Positions 8,830 to 16,741 of a stretch of DNA of 64,000 bases are shown piece after piece. How positions within the stretch are numbered: the first letter of the stretch is position 1; every line of letters begins with the position of its first letter. The DNA lies in the NCBI RefSeq assembly GCF_001458175.1, contig NZ_CYPW01000024.1, positions 21,167-85,166 on the forward strand. The letters run 5' to 3'. Both the position numbers and the translations under genes were made by a program. This DNA is from Shimia marina (GTDB lineage: Bacteria; Pseudomonadota; Alphaproteobacteria; Rhodobacterales; Rhodobacteraceae). The notes below the pieces were generated by a model. The model did no database searches. It was not told the DNA's origin and saw only the letters and a program-made list of their open reading frames with translations.

Positions 8830-10035
8830 ATGAGTGACGTGTTTACCGGCAATTTTACGCAGCAAGAGTCGATTTCCGAAGAGGCCATCGAGGCGGCTGT
8901 TGCGGTGCTGCGCAGTGGGCGGTTGCATCGCTATAACCTCACCGAAGGGGAAGTGGGCGAAACGTCCTTGCTGGAGCGTGAGTTCGCCGCTTATGTCGGT
9001 GCAAAATATTGTCTTGCTGTGGCCTCTGGCGGCTATGCGATGGGCTGTGCCCTGCGTGCTATGGGGGTAGAGCCGGGTGACAAAGTGCTGACCAATGCCT
9101 TTACGCTGGCACCGGTACCTGGGGCCATCGCCAGTGTTGGTGCGGTGCCCGTGTTTGTTGGTGTGACCGAGGATCTGGTGATTGATCTGGAAGATCTCAA
9201 GGCCAAAGCGGATCAGGCCGATGTGCTCATGCTGTCTCACATGCGGGGGCATATCTGCGACATGGAGGCGCTTATGGCGCTGTGTGATGCGACGGGCGTG
9301 CGCGTGGTTGAAGATTGCGCGCATACCATGGGAGGGGCCTGGAAAAGCACCGCATCGGGGCGTTGGGGCAGAATGGCTTGCTATTCGACGCAAACCTACA
9401 AACATATGAACTCAGGCGAAGGTGGGCTATTGATCAGTGATGATCCGGAGCTCATGGCGCGGGCGACGATGTTGTCGGGCAGCTATATGCTTTATGGGCG
9501 CAATGGCGCAGTGCCAGAGGCAGAGGTGTTTGAGGCGGTGAAATATGACACGCCTAATGTGTCCGGCCGTATGGATCACCTGCGCGCCGCAATTTTGCGC
9601 CCACAGCTGCGCAATTTGGATCACCAAGTTGCTGCGTGGAATGTCCGGCATGACGTCATTCTACAGGAACTGCGCGGCACACCGGGCTTAACGGTTGTGG
9701 AGCGCGCAGAGCACGAACACTACGTGGGAAGCTCCATTCAGTTCCTCCTGTTGGATTGGACTGAGCATGACATCCACGAGGCTTTGGCGCGTTGCGCGGC
9801 GCGTGGTGTTGAGTTGAAATGGTTTGGTGGGGCGGAACCTGTGGCCTTCACCTCACGCTATGACAGCTGGCGGTATGCCCCGAGCGCGCCGATGCCGAAG
9901 ACGGATCGGATCCTGAAGGGTATTGTAGATATGCGCATCCCTTTGACGTTTTCGGTCGAGGATTGTGCCTTTATTGCCCAGATTATTCGCGCAGAGGTTG
10001 GCGCGGTCTTTCAGGGACAAAAGGGAACAGTTTAA
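8830..10035 (+). CDS. DegT/DnrJ/EryC1/StrS-family aminotransferase
   Basis: 401-residue PLP enzyme of the sugar-aminotransferase fold. The Schiff-base lysine is expected at Lys191 in QTYKHMNSGEGG; VVEDCAHTMGG upstream supplies the Asp that binds the pyridine nitrogen. Most members aminate nucleotide-linked keto-sugars; some act on other substrates or are PLP-binding regulators. No sugar-nucleotide pathway genes flank it, so the substrate is unknown. It starts 57 bases after gph, with a small hairpin (AGGGCA 8777-8782 / TGCCCT 8791-8796) between. Its ribosome binding site is weak. Confidence 0.85.
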   Translation: MSDVFTGNFTQQESISEEAIEAAVAVLRSGRLHRYNLTEGEVGETSLLEREFAAYVGAKYCLAVASGGYAMGCALRAMGVEPGDKVLTNAFTLAPVPGAIASVGAVPVFVGVTEDLVIDLEDLKAKADQADVLMLSHMRGHICDMEALMALCDATGVRVVEDCAHTMGGAWKSTASGRWGRMACYSTQTYKHMNSGEGGLLISDDPELMARATMLSGSYMLYGRNGAVPEAEVFEAVKYDTPNVSGRMDHLRAAILRPQLRNLDHQVAAWNVRHDVILQELRGTPGLTVVERAEHEHYVGSSIQFLLLDWTEHDIHEALARCAARGVELKWFGGAEPVAFTSRYDSWRYAPSAPMPKTDRILKGIVDMRIPLTFSVEDCAFIAQIIRAEVGAVFQGQKGTV

Positions 10036-10080
10036 GCACAGTTTGAGTACGGGGGCTGATTGTGCATGGGCCTCAGGGTA

Positions 10081-10114
10081 GGTGGGGGCCAGCCCCCACA
10101 CCCCCGGAGTATTT
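10081..10114. repeat. GC-rich hairpin repeat, copy 1
   Basis: GTGGGGGC (10082-10089) pairs with GCCCCCAC (10092-10099) and is followed by ACCCCCGGAGTATTT. A second copy with the same architecture is at 51304-51342. It lies between the 3' ends of the DegT aminotransferase and the convergent arsC, where a terminator is expected. From memory, similar G5C/GC5 hairpins with an ACCCCCGGAGTATTT tail recur after genes in Rhodobacterales genomes. Confidence 0.7.
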
Positions 10115-10147
10115 CCTGTCAGAAGAAGTGCTGGAACACCGCTGGTT

Positions 10148-10486
10148 TCAGAGGATGTCCAGCACAGCTTCGGGAGGGCGCCCGATGGCGGCTTTGTTGT
10201 TGTCCATCACGATCGGGCGTTCGATCAGTATCGGATTTTCTGCCATCGCTTTGAGCAATGTCTCTTCGCTGTCCGCTTTGGAAAGCCCCATTTCTTTGAA
10301 GCGAGCTTCTTTGGGGCGCATCATGTCGATGGCATTTCCTCCCAGCAAAGACAGAACCTTCTGAAGCTCTTGCAGATTGGGCGCATCTTCGAGGTAACGG
10401 CGCACGGTCACTGTGCCGTTTTCTTCCAGAAGGGCCAAGGTCTGGCGTGACTTGGAACAGCGCGGGTTGTGCCAGATGGTGATCAT
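10148..10486 (-). CDS. arsC: Arsenate reductase-like protein, ArsC/Spx fold
   Basis: 112-residue thioredoxin-fold protein of the glutaredoxin-dependent ArsC family. HNPRCSKSR places the catalytic Cys at residue 10. The C-terminal [20 protein letters not shown] matches the Arg-Pro substrate-binding loops. It would reduce arsenate to arsenite using glutathione and glutaredoxin. There is no arsR, arsB or acr3 nearby, and it is translationally coupled to pyrD (ATGA overlap), so it may be a housekeeping member of the family rather than part of a resistance operon. Confidence 0.85.
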   Translation of the reverse strand: MITIWHNPRCSKSRQTLALLEENGTVTVRRYLEDAPNLQELQKVLSLLGGNAIDMMRPKEARFKEMGLSKADSEETLLKAMAENPILIERPIVMDNNKAAIGRPPEAVLDIL

Positions 10487-11550
10487 AGCCAGTCCTTTCG
10501 TTTGCTGCCAATCGCTTCAGACACGTTTGCAAACCCATCACGCGCGAGAAGGGCATCAAGATCGCGGACAATTTTTTCTGCCAAAGAAAAACCGCCATAG
10601 ACCAGCGCGGTGTAAAGCTGCACTGCGGAGGCACCAGCACAGATTTTGGCATAGGCCTGCTCTGCGGAGCTGATGCCGCCAACACCGATCAGAGGCAGCT
10701 TGCCTGCGCTTATGTCGGAAAGACGGGCGAGCACTTTGGTGGATTTCTCAAACAAGGGGGCTCCGGAGAGGCCGCCGGCTTCGCCTTTGTGAGCGCTGGC
10801 CAGACCGTCGCGAGAGAGGGTGGTGTTGGTGGCGATGATGGCGTCCAGATTGGCCTCCAGAGCGACTTCTGCAATTTCGGAGATTTCTGCGTCACTGAGG
10901 TCTGGAGCAATTTTCAGGAAAATCGGGATTTTGCGGCTTAGGCTGTCTCTGGTTTCCATCACGCCTTTCAAGAGCGCAGCAAGCGCGGCCTTGCCTTGCA
11001 GATCGCGCAGCTTTTCGGTGTTGGGCGAGCTGACATTGACTGTCGCGAAGTCCAGATGTGTGCCACAATGGGCCAGTACGCGCGCAAAATCTTCGGCGCG
11101 GTTGTCACTGTCTTTATTCGCACCAAGGTTCAGACCAATGACGGCGTTTTGGGGGCGTTTTGCAAGACGAGCGCCAATGGTCTCCATGCCGTCATTGTTA
11201 AAGCCAAAGCGGTTAATAGCCGCATGATCTTCGGAAAGACGAAACAGGCGGGGCTTCGGATTGCCAGGCTGAGGGCGTGGTGTAGCGGCCCCGACCTCGA
11301 CGAAGCCGAAGCCGGATTTCGCCAACCCATTGAGGGCGGTGGCGTTTTTGTCAAAACCGGCGGCCAAGCCCACAGGGTTGGGCAGCGACAGGCCTGCAAC
11401 GGTTGTTTTCAGTCGGGAAGAGGTGATTTCGCCCGGCGCATTGGCAAGGCCCATTTCCAACGCCCGAATGGCGAGGCCATGGGAATGTTCAGGATCAATA
11501 TTGCGCAGGGCTTTCATGCCCAAGCCTTCAAACATTTTTGCGAGACTCAT
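10483..11550 (-). CDS. pyrD: Dihydroorotate dehydrogenase (quinone), class 2
   Basis: Membrane-associated flavoenzyme of pyrimidine synthesis that oxidises dihydroorotate and passes electrons to quinone. 355 residues from the ATG at 11550, which has GAAGGAAG before it; longer in-frame starts overlap the upstream gene and are not needed. Class 2 features are the N-terminal helix region ([20 protein letters not shown]), the active-site [16 protein letters not shown] with the catalytic Ser, and GLSGAPLF in the FMN region. The ATG overlaps the DUF952 stop (ATGA) and the pyrD stop overlaps the arsC start (ATGA). Confidence 0.97.
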   Translation of the reverse strand: MSLAKMFEGLGMKALRNIDPEHSHGLAIRALEMGLANAPGEITSSRLKTTVAGLSLPNPVGLAAGFDKNATALNGLAKSGFGFVEVGAATPRPQPGNPKPRLFRLSEDHAAINRFGFNNDGMETIGARLAKRPQNAVIGLNLGANKDSDNRAEDFARVLAHCGTHLDFATVNVSSPNTEKLRDLQGKAALAALLKGVMETRDSLSRKIPIFLKIAPDLSDAEISEIAEVALEANLDAIIATNTTLSRDGLASAHKGEAGGLSGAPLFEKSTKVLARLSDISAGKLPLIGVGGISSAEQAYAKICAGASAVQLYTALVYGGFSLAEKIVRDLDALLARDGFANVSEAIGSKRKDWL

Positions 11551-11900
11551 GACAGACTTCCTTCGGGGAATTGGTGATGACCATCGATCAGGGGCAGCTC
11601 TTTGGCCCAGAGAACATCGCTGAGTTTGAGTGTGCGATAGAGATGCGGGAAGAGGGCGCCGCCACGTGAGACCTCCCATTTAAGCGCATCGCCAAGCGTG
11701 TCTGCATCCACAGCCAGAAGGGTGAGGTCAGCTTCGCTTGCAAAATGCTTTGCGGCTGTCTCAGCAGCCTGTTCAGCGGTGGAGAAATGCACGTAGCCAT
11801 CAGCCACATCGATAGGCGCGCCGGCGGTTTGCCCGTCTTCGCGCAGGGCCGACCATTCGTCGGCGCGGAAAATCTTGAAGATCAGCATGGTCTTGCTCAT
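11547..11900 (-). CDS. DUF952 family protein
   Basis: 117-residue small cytosolic protein of the DUF952 family, recognised by [10 protein letters not shown] at the start and [11 protein letters not shown] in the middle. The fold resembles ADP-ribosyltransferase-like or glutathione-S-transferase-associated proteins, but no reaction is established. The ATG at 11900 is used; the ATG at 11888 (MLIFKI) is an equally plausible start, as many family members begin there. It is the first gene of the coupled DUF952-pyrD-arsC set. Confidence 0.82.
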   Translation of the reverse strand: MSKTMLIFKIFRADEWSALREDGQTAGAPIDVADGYVHFSTAEQAAETAAKHFASEADLTLLAVDADTLGDALKWEVSRGGALFPHLYRTLKLSDVLWAKELPLIDGHHQFPEGSLS

Positions 11901-12012
11901 GCAACGCGCGTCAGGCAAGGTCAAGCACAGTAAGGGGGTGTTAATGTTTTGACATCTGTTGCTTTGAAACTGCACGATATTGATTGACTTATAAAACCTG
12001 AAGGGATTCTCC

Positions 12013-13575
12013 ATGTTTGCTCGTTTGATGACTGGGGCGGCTGCGCTGGCCGTGACCGCCGGAATGGCCGCTGCCGATTACACTCTGCACATCGTTCACA
12101 TCAACGATTTGCACAGCCGCATCGAACCCATCAACAAATATGATTCCACCTGTAAAGCTGAGGACAATGCGGAAGGTAAGTGCTTTGGCGGTTATGCCCG
12201 TGTGGCGAGTAAAGTTGCCGAGCTGCGCAAAGACTTGGAAGGGCAGAACCTGCTCGTACTGGACGCGGGCGATCAGTATCAAGGCTCCTTGATGTACACG
12301 ACCTATAAAGGGGACGTGGAAATCGAAATGATGGAAAAGATTGGCTTTGATGCCATGGCCGTGGGCAATCACGAATTTGACGACGGACCAGAAGGTTTGC
12401 TGAAGCTCGTGGAGGGTGTCTCTTTTCCGGTGATTTCTGGCAATATTGATGTCTCACAATCGGATGTTCTGGCTGGCAAAGTCGCCAACCATGTTGTGCT
12501 TGAAGTGGGCGGCGAGAAAGTGGCCATCATTTCTGCCTTGGCAACGGACACGGCGGAGACCTCGAGCCCTGGTGAGGCGGTGATTTTTGAAGATGAGATC
12601 GCAGCTCTGCAAGCGGATGTGGATGCACTGTCCGCGGAAGGTGTGACCAAGATTATCGCCCTGAACCATGTCGGTGTGAACAAGGACATGGCGATTGCGG
12701 CAGCGGTGTCTGGCATCGATGCTGTGGTTGGTGGGCATTCGCATACGGAGTTCTCCAACACCAAGGAGGGCGCGATGGCCTATCCCACCATGGTGGGCAA
12801 TGTGCCGGTCGTGCAAGCTTATGCCTATTCGAAATATGTTGGGCATCTTACGCTGACATTTGATGACGCGGGCAATGTGACGGCGGCGACAGGCGACACT
12901 ATCCTACTAGATGCATCGGTTGCCGAAGATGCAGATATCGTGGCGCGTGTGGCTGAGCTTGCGGGGCCGATTGAAGACATGAAATCGCGCGTTGTGGCTT
13001 CAACGGATGCGGCGATTGATGGTGATCGCGGTTCTTGTCGGGCTGGTGAGTGTGCGATGGGCAACCTGATCACGGATGCGATGCTGGACCGCGTCAAAGA
13101 TCAAGGTATTGAAATCGCGATCCAAAACGGAGGCGGTATCCGCGCGTCTATCGATTCCGGTGAAGTGACAATGGGCGAAGTGCTGACCGTTCTTCCATTC
13201 CAGAACACGTTGTCCACGTTCCAAGTGAGCGGTGAAACCATTGTGGCTGCGCTGGAAAATGGTGTGAGCCAGATTGAAGATGGCGCAGGGCGTTTTCCGC
13301 AGGTCTCTGGCATGACCTATACGTTTGACGCAAGCGCGGAAGCGGGCAGCCGTATCAGTGACGTGATGGTCGCAGGCGCGCCAATTGACCCCGCCAAAGT
13401 CTATGGGGTCGTTTCAAACAACTATGTGCGCAACGGGGGCGACGGCTATAAAATGTTCCGCGATGCCATGAATGCCTACGATTATGGCCCGGACCTTGCA
13501 GATGTGACGGCGGAGTATCTGGCGGCCAATGGCGCGAAGGCTGCTGTGTTGGATGGGCGTATCTCCAAGAAGTAA
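12013..13575 (+). CDS. Periplasmic 5'-nucleotidase / metallophosphoesterase, UshA family
   Basis: 520-residue secreted enzyme that would dephosphorylate nucleotides or UDP-sugars. A signal peptide covers about residues 1-21. The N-terminal dinuclear metal domain has HINDLHS (Asp32, His34), LDAGDQYQG, GNHEFDDG and GGHSHTEF. The C-terminal 5'-nucleotidase domain has NGGGIRASIDSGEVT and NNYVRNGGDGY for substrate binding. AAGGGA lies ahead of the ATG. It diverges from the DUF952-pyrD-arsC set, so a link to pyrimidine salvage is possible but not shown. A strong terminator follows at 13600. Confidence 0.93.
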   Translation: MFARLMTGAAALAVTAGMAAADYTLHIVHINDLHSRIEPINKYDSTCKAEDNAEGKCFGGYARVASKVAELRKDLEGQNLLVLDAGDQYQGSLMYTTYKGDVEIEMMEKIGFDAMAVGNHEFDDGPEGLLKLVEGVSFPVISGNIDVSQSDVLAGKVANHVVLEVGGEKVAIISALATDTAETSSPGEAVIFEDEIAALQADVDALSAEGVTKIIALNHVGVNKDMAIAAAVSGIDAVVGGHSHTEFSNTKEGAMAYPTMVGNVPVVQAYAYSKYVGHLTLTFDDAGNVTAATGDTILLDASVAEDADIVARVAELAGPIEDMKSRVVASTDAAIDGDRGSCRAGECAMGNLITDAMLDRVKDQGIEIAIQNGGGIRASIDSGEVTMGEVLTVLPFQNTLSTFQVSGETIVAALENGVSQIEDGAGRFPQVSGMTYTFDASAEAGSRISDVMVAGAPIDPAKVYGVVSNNYVRNGGDGYKMFRDAMNAYDYGPDLADVTAEYLAANGAKAAVLDGRISKK

Positions 13576-13599
13576 GTATGGGGTTGCTTGACCTTTTGA

Positions 13600-13630
13600 G
13601 CCTTCGCCGGGACACTGGCGAAGGCTTTTT
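13600..13630 (+). terminator. Intrinsic terminator after the 5'-nucleotidase gene
   Basis: GCCTTCGCC (13600-13608) pairs with GGCGAAGGC (13617-13625) and is followed at once by five T. It lies 25 bases after the nucleotidase stop and upstream of the DUF1992 gene. Confidence 0.9.
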
Positions 13631-13644
13631 CGTTTGGGGGTTTT

Positions 13645-13950
13645 ATGGATCATCCGCTGATCGACCTGATCAATCAGAAAATTCGCGAAGCCGAAGAGGC
13701 GGGAGCGTTCGACAATCTGGAAGGGGCGGGAAAGCCTTTGCCCAGAGAGGTGGACCCTGAGAATGCTTTGCTCAATCGCCTTGTGAGGGAAAGCGGCGCG
13801 GTGCCAGAGTTTGTTTCTCTGTCGCGAGAGCTTGCGCGGTTGCGGGCAGAGCTGCGCGAGACGGGGGATCGCACCAAGCGGCGCGTCATAATGAAAGAGA
13901 TGTCGCTGATGGAGGCCAAAATAGAGGTGGCGCGAAGGGCGCATCGCTAA
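13645..13950 (+). CDS. DUF1992 (DnaJC28-like) family protein
   Basis: 101-residue protein beginning with the DUF1992 signature LINQKIREAEEAGAFDNLEG followed by GAGKPLP. Distant relatives include the J-domain-less conserved region of human DNAJC28. The function is unknown. The rest is a charged helical coiled-coil-like tail rich in Arg and Glu. The stop overlaps the next start by one base (TAATG), so it is coupled to the SRAP gene. Confidence 0.88.
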   Translation: MDHPLIDLINQKIREAEEAGAFDNLEGAGKPLPREVDPENALLNRLVRESGAVPEFVSLSRELARLRAELRETGDRTKRRVIMKEMSLMEAKIEVARRAHR

Positions 13951-14609
13951 TGTGTGGACGCTTTGCAATCACGCTGCCCAACGATGCAATGGCGCAGATG
14001 TTTGGGGCTATGCCCGCCAATGATCTCCCGGAGGTGCCCAACTATAACGTTTGTCCCACGACCAAAATTCATGTTGTTTTGGGTGGCTCAGATATCGGTC
14101 GCCGGTTGGTATCGATGCGGTGGGGATTCCTGCCCAGCTGGTATAAATCACCGAGCGATGGGCCTTTGTTGATAAATGCAAGAGGGGAAACGATTGCCGA
14201 GAAGCCAGCTTTCCGAAACGCGTGTCGCGCGCGCCGGTGTCTGATCCCTGTCTCCGGGTTTTATGAATGGACCAAAGATGCCGCAGGGGAGCGTTGGCCG
14301 TGGTTTATACACAGTCACGGCACTTTGGCGTTGGCGGGTGTTTGGCAGAGTTGGGGGCAGGGTGAGGAGCAGGTGAATACCTGTGCCGTGGTCACGACCG
14401 CCGCAAATGAGACCATGTCTGACATTCATCACCGCATGCCTGTGGTCATAGATGAAGAAGATTGGGGGCTTTGGCTGGGGGAGAAGGGCCATGGAGCCGC
14501 GACTTTGATGTCAGCAGCGCGAGAAGATCTGTTATCTTTTCATCGGGTTGACCGCGAAGTGAATTCCAATAGGGCTGCAGGGGCTGAGCTTATCGAGCCG
14601 ATCAAGTGA
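13950..14609 (+). CDS. SOS response-associated peptidase, YedK/HMCES (SRAP) family
   Basis: 219-residue SRAP-domain protein that crosslinks to abasic sites in single-stranded DNA through its N-terminal Cys, shielding them during replication. The key residues are present: Cys2 (MCGRF), Asn76 in INARGET, Glu106 in GFYEW and His160 in IHHRMP, matching the YedK set in order and spacing. The initiator Met must be removed for activity. It is translationally coupled to DUF1992. No LexA box was identified upstream. Confidence 0.95.
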   Translation: MCGRFAITLPNDAMAQMFGAMPANDLPEVPNYNVCPTTKIHVVLGGSDIGRRLVSMRWGFLPSWYKSPSDGPLLINARGETIAEKPAFRNACRARRCLIPVSGFYEWTKDAAGERWPWFIHSHGTLALAGVWQSWGQGEEQVNTCAVVTTAANETMSDIHHRMPVVIDEEDWGLWLGEKGHGAATLMSAAREDLLSFHRVDREVNSNRAAGAELIEPIK

Positions 14610-14727
14610 TCGGAAAGCGATTTTCAAGAAATCCGCAATAATCCTTCAGCTTCCTTGGGGACGCTTCGGAGTTGGCTGCGATGACGCTCTTGAGGATGAT
14701 GGGACAACCATATTCGGAGAGTTTTGC

Positions 14728-15546
14728 ATGTCCCGTGCTCCTTACTATGCCCCTCAGGGGGGGCTGCCACCTCAGACACAATTGCTGACAGATCGTGCGA
14801 TGTTCACGGAGAGCTTTGCAGTCATTCCAAAGGGCACATTGACCGATATTGTGACGTCCAATCTGCCGTTTTGGACAGGTACGCGCGTCTGGGTCATCGC
14901 CCGGCCCATGAGCGGGTTTAGCGAGACGTTTTCGCACTACATTGTTGAACTCAGCGCAGGGGGCGGCAGCGATCGGCCCGAGTTGGAGCCTCTGGCGCAA
15001 GGCGTGCTGTTTGTGGTGGAAGGGCAGATCTCCCTGACCATTGACGGCAAGGAACATGATCTTGCAGAGGGCGGATACGCCTATTTGCCTGCCGGTTGCC
15101 ATTGGCAGGTTACAAATGCCAGTGATATTGCCGCGAAGTTCCATTGGATACGTAAGAAATATCAGGCTGTTGACGGGCTTGAAGCGCCGGAGGCTTTCGT
15201 CACCAGTGATGCAGACACCCCCATCCGTTTCATGCCAGATACAGATGGTGCCTGGGGCACCACACGCTTTGTGGACCCAGACGATATCCGCCATGATATG
15301 CATGTGAATATCGTGACCTTTGAGCCCGGCGGGGTGATCCCATTTCTGGAAACGCATGTGATGGAGCATGGGCTCTATGTGCTTGACGGCAAGGCGGTTT
15401 ATAAGTTGAACAGGGAATGGGTCGAAGTGGAAGCCGGGGATTACATGTGGTTGCGCGCCTTCTGTCCACAGGCGTGTTATGCCGGTGGTCCGGGCAAATT
15501 TCGCTATCTGCTGTACAAGGATGTAAATCGCCACATGCCGCTTTGA
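14728..15546 (+). CDS. allE: (S)-ureidoglycine aminohydrolase, bicupin
   Basis: Hydrolyses (S)-ureidoglycine to ureidoglycolate and ammonia after allantoate in purine breakdown. 272 residues form two cupin barrels. The C-terminal cupin carries the manganese ligands Glu208, His210, His214 and Gln248; the +2, +6, +40 spacing matches what I recall for the plant enzyme. The N-terminal cupin lacks a full metal set. GGAGAG precedes the ATG. No allantoinase, uricase or allantoate amidohydrolase gene is in the window, so it stands alone here. Confidence 0.92.
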   Translation: MSRAPYYAPQGGLPPQTQLLTDRAMFTESFAVIPKGTLTDIVTSNLPFWTGTRVWVIARPMSGFSETFSHYIVELSAGGGSDRPELEPLAQGVLFVVEGQISLTIDGKEHDLAEGGYAYLPAGCHWQVTNASDIAAKFHWIRKKYQAVDGLEAPEAFVTSDADTPIRFMPDTDGAWGTTRFVDPDDIRHDMHVNIVTFEPGGVIPFLETHVMEHGLYVLDGKAVYKLNREWVEVEAGDYMWLRAFCPQACYAGGPGKFRYLLYKDVNRHMPL

Positions 15547-15607
15547 TTTGCTCAAGCTGGTCTGGTTCCGTCGGGGCAGGGGGCTTTTGCGGCATGATCA
15601 TCACAAA

Positions 15608-15621
15608 TGATAGCGATAACA
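15608..15621. promoter_or_regulatory. LacI-type operator-like palindrome upstream of gap
   Basis: TGATAGCGATAACA is an imperfect palindrome with a central CG and TGWTA/TAWCA arms, the form expected for LacI-family repressors. It lies 94 bases before the GAPDH start. From memory, the carbon regulator CceR of Rhodobacter sphaeroides recognises a motif of this kind and controls central carbon genes. The assignment is inference from one site. Confidence 0.45.
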
Positions 15622-15714
15622 TGTGTTTTCTGTGCTCTTTCGCGCCTGATTTGGGCTGGCCTTTGCCGATCAAAACCGATCAATTGGCCATTCAAGACGC
15701 ATGGGACTCAGATC

Positions 15715-16713
15715 ATGGCAGAGCGCAGGATCAAAATCTTTATCAACGGTTTTGGACGCATCGGGCGAACGGTCCTGCGCATTCTTGCTACGGGGCAACA
15801 TCCTGAGTTTGAGATTGTTGGCATCAACGATATCGAGCCGTTGGAGACCTGCGCCTATCTTTTTGAATTCGATAGTGTTTTTGGTGCCTATGCGGGAGAG
15901 GTGGAGAGTGACGCGGGGAAACTGTATGTGGACGCGCTCTCCATTCCGTTTTACGCGGAACGTGACCTAAGCGCATTGGATCTCAGTGACGTTGACGTCG
16001 TGCTGGAATGCACGGGCATGGCGGGCGCGCGTGCGATTGCGGAGCGCGGGCTGAGTGCTGGGGCTTCTAAGGTATTGATTTCAGGTCCGTCTGACGAAGC
16101 GGATGAGACGATTGTGTTAGGTGCGAATGATCATTTTCTGACCGATCAGAGGATTGTCTCTAATGCCTCTTGCACCACCAATGCACTGGCGCCTTTGATG
16201 CGCGCTCTGGATGATAGCTTTGGGTTGATCAGCGGGCATATGACAACGGTGCATTGCTATACCGGCAGTCAGCCCACGGTGGATAAGCCACGGGGGGATC
16301 TGGCGCGCAGTCGGGCTGCGGCTCTGTCGATGGTGCCGACGACCACTTCGGCACAACGGATGATTGATAAGGTTCTGCCGGCCTTGAAAGGGCGCGTGGA
16401 AGCGCGTGCTATCCGTGTGCCGACGGCGAGTGTTTCGGCAATTGATCTGACGATTCAGACGGAAAAAGACGTTTCTGTTGAAGCTGTTAACCGCGTGCTA
16501 AAGGCCGCGGCTGACCGCGATGGAATTCTGGGCTGGACGCAAAAACCGCTGGTCTCTACCGACCTGCGGGCGCGTCCTGAATCCCTGATTGTGAGCGAGA
16601 GAGAGACCAGTGTTTCTGTGGGCGGGCTGCTGCGCGTCTTTGGCTGGTATGACAACGAATGGGGCTTTTCCAACCGCATGTTGGATATGGCCAAACGTAT
16701 GGGGCGGCGGTGA
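15715..16713 (+). CDS. gap: Type I glyceraldehyde-3-phosphate dehydrogenase
   Basis: Interconverts glyceraldehyde-3-phosphate and 1,3-bisphosphoglycerate with NAD(P). 332 residues from the ATG at 15715, where the conserved IKIFINGFGRIGR begins. The catalytic Cys153 is in SNASCTTN, the base His in TTVHCYTGSQ, and the C-terminus has the canonical GWYDNEWGFSNR. The loop usually reading KYDSTHG is EFDSVFGAY, and IND follows the second strand, so this is a somewhat divergent paralogue; cofactor preference and direction cannot be settled by eye. Erythrose-4-phosphate dehydrogenase is a less likely alternative. Its ribosome binding site is weak. maeB follows 28 bases later, linking two enzymes of the triose/C4 node. 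Confidence 0.9.
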   Translation: MAERRIKIFINGFGRIGRTVLRILATGQHPEFEIVGINDIEPLETCAYLFEFDSVFGAYAGEVESDAGKLYVDALSIPFYAERDLSALDLSDVDVVLECTGMAGARAIAERGLSAGASKVLISGPSDEADETIVLGANDHFLTDQRIVSNASCTTNALAPLMRALDDSFGLISGHMTTVHCYTGSQPTVDKPRGDLARSRAAALSMVPTTTSAQRMIDKVLPALKGRVEARAIRVPTASVSAIDLTIQTEKDVSVEAVNRVLKAAADRDGILGWTQKPLVSTDLRARPESLIVSERETSVSVGGLLRVFGWYDNEWGFSNRMLDMAKRMGRR

Positions 16714-16741
16714 GCCGAGCGAGGGGACTTGGAGAGATAGA

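Noticed and set aside
14602..15555. A 317-codon frame opposite the ureidoglycine aminohydrolase gene
   Set aside because: The plus-strand gene has all catalytic ligands; the reverse frame lacks any motif.
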